This document shows, one piece after another, positions 59,732 to 64,000 of a stretch of DNA of 64,000 nt. The position numbers and the translations under genes are program-made. The notes beneath the pieces are model-generated. The model did no database searches and had not been told where the DNA came from. It saw only the letters and a program-made list of their open reading frames with translations. Position 1 is the first letter of the stretch. Each line of letters opens with the position of its first letter. This stretch comes from Panulirus ornatus (lineage: Eukaryota; Arthropoda; Malacostraca; Decapoda; Palinuridae): positions 254,197-318,196 of the forward strand of contig NC_092231.1 of NCBI RefSeq assembly GCF_036320965.1. Direction: 5' to 3'.

Positions 59732-60250
59732 CATCTCTGTCCCTTACGAATAATTTGTAGTCTGACATATTGTATTCGCCAATCAGATCGTTGTTTTTCG
59801 TGTTCAGAAATATTTGTTAAACCAATGATATCAACGTGTTCAGTGTTTACCAAGCAATGCAGTTCAGTTATATTGTTAGGAATGGATCCTATATTCATGT
59901 GATTTTTATACCAGTCTGATTGTATGATATGGTGACCGGCTTTTGCTAGACCGATTGTAAAGAGCCCCTGTGATCCTCCCCCCTGTCTAGTGGGATGGAG
60001 AGGGGACTTGATCTGATCTCCCTCCCGTGACATGTTATATGACCTGACCTGACCTGACCTCCACCGACCTTACAAGTGTTGTCTGCATGCCGCCCTCAAC
60101 CGGGCTTCATTTTTTTTTCTTTTACTTGCAGTTGTAAGGCAATTTTATCTTCGATTCGCACAGGTACGAGTTCTGTTCCTTTATTGCTGAGGTGAATGCT
60201 GTTTCTGCCGTGTAATAAATACCCTATCTCCTATGAAGTCGAGCCGTAGA
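59732..60250 (-). mobile_element. LINE ORF1 end and endonuclease start
   Basis: The minus strand gives, near 60200-60120, GRNSIHLSNKGTELVPVRI, resembling the G-x-H-L-S-x-x-G block near the catalytic His of SGNH-hydrolase-type ORF1 proteins. Then near 59880-59760 comes ITELHCLVNTEHVDIIGLTN, the first strand of a LINE endonuclease (the D-I-I-G-I-T-E block, with E replaced by N). The assignment of the first block is tentative. The element is cut at 59731 by the family A tail. Confidence 0.5.
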
Positions 60251-60368
60251 TCAACACAGCAGATGTTAACATTTATACACTGGCGTTTTACTCTCACCCT
60301 TGCACCGTACACTCTACTTAGTTATCTACATTTGTTTTCTGAGGAAACGTCAACTTTAACAATATTAT

Positions 60369-60371
<3 letters not shown>

Positions 60372-60445
<74 letters not shown>
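60372..60445. repeat. (AT)n microsatellite
   Basis: About 37 AT dinucleotides at the 5' end of a plus-strand LINE copy. Confidence 0.97.
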
Positions 60446-60451
<6 letters not shown>

Positions 60452-61152
60452 TAGTTGTTCCAACAATGCTATTTGGTTGCGAGGCGTGGGCTGTAGATAG
60501 GGTTGTGCGGAGGAGGGTGGATGTGTTGGAAATGAATTGTTTGAGGACAATATGTGGTGTGATGTGGTTTGATCGAGTAAGTAACGAAAGGGTAAGAGAC
60601 GTGTGATAATAAAAAGAGTGTGGCTGAGAGAGCAGAAGAGGGTGTGTTGAAATGGTTTGGTCACAAAGAGGGAATGAATGAGGAAAGATTGACAAAGAGG
60701 ATATATGGGTCATAGGTGGAGGGAACAAGGAGAAGCGGGAGACCAAATTGGAGGTGGAAGGATGAAGTGAAAAAGATTTGAGCGATCGGGGCCTGAACAT
60801 ACAGGAGAATGAAAGGCGTGCAAGGAATAGAGTGAATTGGAATGATGTGGTACACTGGGGTCGACGTGCTGTCAGTGGATTGAACCAGGGCATGTGAAGT
60901 GTCTGGGGTAAACCATGGAAAGGTCTGTGGGGCTTGGATGTGGAAAGGGAGCTGTGGTTTCGGTGCATTACACATGACAACTAGAGACTGAGTGTGAACG
61001 AATGTTGCCTTTTTTGTTTGTTTTTAGCGCTACCTCACTGTAGGAAGGGGGTTAGGGGTGCTATTTCATGTGCGGTGGGGTGGGGACGGAATGGATGAAG
61101 GTGACAAGTACGAATAGGTACACGTGTATATATGTGTATGTCTGTGCATGTA
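60446..61152 (+). pseudogene. RTE-like LINE A2-type copy, C-terminus and 3' UTR
   Basis: It begins right after (AT)n at the block usually read V-V-P-T-M-L-Y-G-C-E-A-W (here TGTTCCAACAATGCTATTTG) and continues with decayed versions of VVRRRVDVLEM, CLRTICGV and FDRVSNERVRD. Several frameshifts follow; its complement yields an antisense 220-codon frame that is not a gene. The 3' UTR (60900-61152) is of the A2 type and ends in a TG/TA-rich tail that meets poly-T of the inverted family A copy. Confidence 0.82.
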
Positions 61153-64000
61153 TTTTTTTTTTTTTTTCTTTGTCGCTGTCTCCCGCGTTTGCGAGGTAGC
61201 GCAAGGAAACAGGCGAAAGAAATGGCCCAACCCACCCCTATACACATGTATATACATACGTCCACACACGCAAATATACATACCTACACAGCTTTCCATG
61301 GTTTACCCCAGACGCTTCACATGCCTTGATTCAATCCACTGACAGCACGTCAACCCCGGTATACCACATCGCTCCAATTCACTCTATTCCTTGCCCTCCT
61401 TTCACCCTCCTGCATGTTCAGGCCCCGATCACACAAAATCTTTTTCACTCCATCTTTCCACCTCCAATTTGGTCTCCCTCTTCTCCTCGTTCCCTCCACC
61501 TCCGACACATATATCCTCTTGGTCAATCTTTCCTCACACATTCTCTCCATGTGCCCAAACCATTTCAAAACACCCTCTTCTGCTCTCTCAACCACGCTCT
61601 TTTTATTTCCACACATCTCTCTTACCCTTACGTTACTTACTCGATCAAACCACCTCACACCACACATTGTCCTCAGACATCTCATTTCCAGCACATCCAT
61701 CCTCCTGCGCACAACTCTATCCATAGCCCACGCCTCGCAACCATACAACATTGTTGGAACCACTATTCCTTCAAACATACCCATTTTTGCTTTCCGAGAT
61801 AATGTTCTCGACTTCCACACATTCTTCAAGGCTCCCAGAATTTTCGCCCCCTCCCCCACCCTATGATCCACTTCCGCTTCCATGGTTCCATCCGCTGCCA
61901 GATCCACTCCCAGATATCTAAAACACTTCACTTCCTCCAGTTTTTCTCCATTCAAACTCACCTCCCAATTGACTTGACCCTCAACCCTACTGTACCTAAT
62001 AACCTTGCTCTTATTCACATCCACTCTTAACTTTCTTCTTTCACACACCTCACCAAACTCAGTCACCAGCTTCTGCAGTTTCTCACATGAATCAGCCACC
62101 AGCGCTGTATCATCAGCGAACAACAACTGACTCACTTCCCAAGCTCTCTCATCCCCAACAGACTTCATACTTGCCCCTCTTTCCAAAACTCTTGCATTCA
62201 CCTCCCAAACAACCCCATCCATAAACAAATTAAACAACCTTGGAGACATCACACACCCCTGCCGCAAACCTACATTCACTGAGAACCAATCACTTTCCTC
62301 TCTTCCTACACGTACACATTCCTTACATCCTCGATAAAAACTTTTCACTGCTTCTAACAACTTGCCTCCCACACCATATATTCTTAATACCTTCCACAGA
62401 GCATCTCTATCAACTCTATCATATGCCTTCTCCAGATCCATAAATGCTACATACAAATCCATTTGCTTTTCTAAGTATTTCTCACATACATTCTTCAAAG
62501 CAAACACCTGATCCACACATCCTCTACCACTTCTGAAACCACACTGCTCTTCCCCAATCTGTTGCTCTGTACATGCCTTCACCCTCTCAATCAATACCCT
62601 CCCATATAATTTACCAGGAATACTCAACAAACTTATACCTCTGTAATTTGAGCACTCACTCTTATCCCCTTTGCCTTTGTACAATGGCACTATGCACGCA
62701 TTCCGCCCATCCTCAGGCACCTCACCATGAGTCATACATACATTAAATAACCTTACCAACCAGTCAACAATACAGTCACCCCCTTTTTTAAAAAATTCCA
62801 CTGCAATACCATCCAAACCTGCTGCCTTGCCGGCTTTCATCTTCCGCAAAGCTTTTACTACCTCTTTTCTGTTTACCAAATCATTTTCCCTAACCCTCTC
62901 ACTTTGCACACCACCTCGACCAAAACACCCTATATCTGCCACTCTATCATCAAACACATTCAACAAACCTTCAAAATACTCATTCCATCTCCTTCTCACA
63001 TCACCACTACTTGTTATCACCTCCCCATTTGCACCCTTCACTGAAGTTCCCATTTGCTCCCTTGTCTTACGCACTTTATTTACCTCCTTCCAGAACATCT
63101 TTTTATTCTCCGTAAAATTTAATGATACTCTCTCACCCCAACTCTCATTTGCCCTTTTTTTCACCTCTTGCACCTTTCTCTTGACCTCCTGTCTCTTTCT
63201 TTTATACATCTCCCACTCAATTGCATTTTTTCCCTGCAAAAATCGTCCAAATGCCTCTCTCTTCTCTTTCACTAATACTCTTACTTCTTCATCGCACCAC
63301 TCACTACCCTTTCTAATCAACCCACCTCCCACTCTTCTCATGCCACAAGCATCTTTTGCGCAATCCATCACTGATTCCCCAAATACATCCCATTCCTTCC
63401 CCACTCCCCTTACTTCCATTGTTCTCACCTTTTTCCATTCTGTACTCAGTCTCTCCTGGTACTCCCTCACACACGTCTCCTTCCCAAGCTCACTTACTCT
63501 CACCACCCTCTTCACCCCAACATTCACTCTTCTTTTCTGAAAACCCATACAAATCTTCACCTTAACCTCCACAAGATAATGATCAGACATCCCTCCAGTT
63601 GCACCTCTCAGCACATTAACATCCAAAAGTCTCTCTTTCGCGCGCCTGTCAATTAACACGTAATCCAATAACGCTCTCTGGCCATCTCTCCTACTTACAT
63701 AAGTATACTTATGTATATCTCGCTTTTTAAACCAGGTATTCCCAATCATCAGTCCTTTTTCAGCACATAAATCTACAAGCTCTTCACCATTTCCATTTAC
63801 AACACTGAACACCCCATGTATACCAATTATTCCCTCAACTGCCACATTACTCACCTTTGCATTCAGATCACCCATCACTATAACCCGGTCTCGTGCATCA
63901 AAACCACTAACACACTCATTCAGCTGCTCCCAAAACACTTGCCTCTCATGATCTTTCTTCTCATGCCCAGGTGCATATGCACCAATAATCACCCATCTCT
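61153..64000 (-). mobile_element. RTE-like LINE family A, copy 4 (longest)
   Basis: It runs from the 3' tail with 15-17 T (A on the element strand) at about 61153-61168, through the 3' UTR (to 61349), then an open ORF to the window edge. It is the only copy with the endonuclease. It converges tail to tail on the plus-strand copy ending at 61152. Confidence 0.92.
61350..64000 (-). CDS. RTE-like endonuclease/reverse transcriptase, open, partial at window edge
   Basis: The frame is open for 883 codons from the edge to a stop at 61350-61352; codon 1 used below is at 63992-63990, and the true start lies outside. Residues about 1-147 are the AP-type endonuclease (YAP near 6-8, active-site VMGDLNAKV 39-47, LLDYVLI 108-114, catalytic SDH 136-138). 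Residues 150-385 are a basic linker. RT begins about 386 with KAGKAAGLDG, then YKGKGDKSECSNYRGIS near 438-454, AFMDLEKAYDRV 516-527, RQGCVMSP 577-584 and FADD 625-628. The C-terminal domain has LYGCEAW and WFGHMERM. All visible catalytic residues are present. It would nick target DNA and copy its own RNA there. The RTE/CFDP2-like assignment is from motif style. Confidence 0.9.
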   Translation of the reverse strand, partial: RWVIIGAYAPGHEKKDHERQVFWEQLNECVSGFDARDRVIVMGDLNAKVSNVAVEGIIGIHGVFSVVNGNGEELVDLCAEKGLMIGNTWFKKRDIHKYTYVSRRDGQRALLDYVLIDRRAKERLLDVNVLRGATGGMSDHYLVEVKVKICMGFQKRRVNVGVKRVVRVSELGKETCVREYQERLSTEWKKVRTMEVRGVGKEWDVFGESVMDCAKDACGMRRVGGGLIRKGSEWCDEEVRVLVKEKREAFGRFLQGKNAIEWEMYKRKRQEVKRKVQEVKKRANESWGERVSLNFTENKKMFWKEVNKVRKTREQMGTSVKGANGEVITSSGDVRRRWNEYFEGLLNVFDDRVADIGCFGRGGVQSERVRENDLVNRKEVVKALRKMKAGKAAGLDGIAVEFFKKGGDCIVDWLVRLFNVCMTHGEVPEDGRNACIVPLYKGKGDKSECSNYRGISLLSIPGKLYGRVLIERVKACTEQQIGEEQCGFRSGRGCVDQVFALKNVCEKYLEKQMDLYVAFMDLEKAYDRVDRDALWKVLRIYGVGGKLLEAVKSFYRGCKECVRVGREESDWFSVNVGLRQGCVMSPRLFNLFMDGVVWEVNARVLERGASMKSVGDERAWEVSQLLFADDTALVADSCEKLQKLVTEFGEVCERRKLRVDVNKSKVIRYSRVEGQVNWEVSLNGEKLEEVKCFRYLGVDLAADGTMEAEVDHRVGEGAKILGALKNVWKSRTLSRKAKMGMFEGIVVPTMLYGCEAWAMDRVVRRRMDVLEMRCLRTMCGVRWFDRVSNVRVREMCGNKKSVVERAEEGVLKWFGHMERMCEERLTKRIYVSEVEGTRRRGRPNWRWKDGVKKILCDRGLNMQEGERRARNRVNWSDVVYRG

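Overview
This is nuclear DNA of an invertebrate animal, most likely a decapod crustacean. I infer this from the style of several non-LTR retrotransposon (LINE) families, a tRNA-derived SINE, very long (TA)n, (GA)n and (CA)n microsatellites, and about a dozen different minisatellites in 64 kb. I see no bacterial, viral or organellar gene. The only reading frames I trust as protein-derived are LINE remnants; the one host-gene hint is a possible 47-base exon at 44122-44168. The species assignment is inference, not a database match.

Layout. 0-6.6 kb: a 19-bp array with alternating monomers, a CpG-rich patch, a 2.1-kb array of 16-bp units, two convergent LINE fragments, a ~37-bp array and two dispersed short elements. 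7-15 kb: old minus-strand LINE copies (called here families B and C) lying between two pieces of one 31-bp minisatellite, then a plus-strand CR1/Jockey-like fragment. 15-18.7 kb: two young copies of an RTE-like LINE (family A) joined head to tail, (TA)n and a SINE. 19-31 kb: mostly unannotated sequence with microsatellites, an older A-type copy, a 34-bp array and a long family B copy. 31.6-35.7 kb: five successive minisatellites holding two inverted copies of one LINE fragment. 36-40.3 kb: the 5' half of family C (ORF1, endonuclease, start of reverse transcriptase) and other LINE pieces. 40.5-44.6 kb: 30-, 45-, 20- and 42-bp arrays, a C27/(CT)33 tract and the exon candidate. 44.6-49.5 kb: more LINE debris, then convergent family A copies around long (TA)n tracts. 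50-59.4 kb: low-complexity DNA, a LINE carrying a 37-bp minisatellite made from its own codons, a CpG-rich patch, two other LINE fragments and a 27-bp array. 59.6-64 kb: a lone family A tail, a LINE ORF1/endonuclease fragment, and a plus-strand A-type copy converging on a minus-strand copy whose reading frame is open for over 880 codons and runs off the window.

How it works together: no host pathway is visible. The window records LINE activity. Family A encodes an AP-type endonuclease and reverse transcriptase for target-primed insertion. Its copies are nearly identical and end in a conserved 3' tail. In six junctions the 5' truncation point abuts (TA)n, which is the most interesting pattern here.
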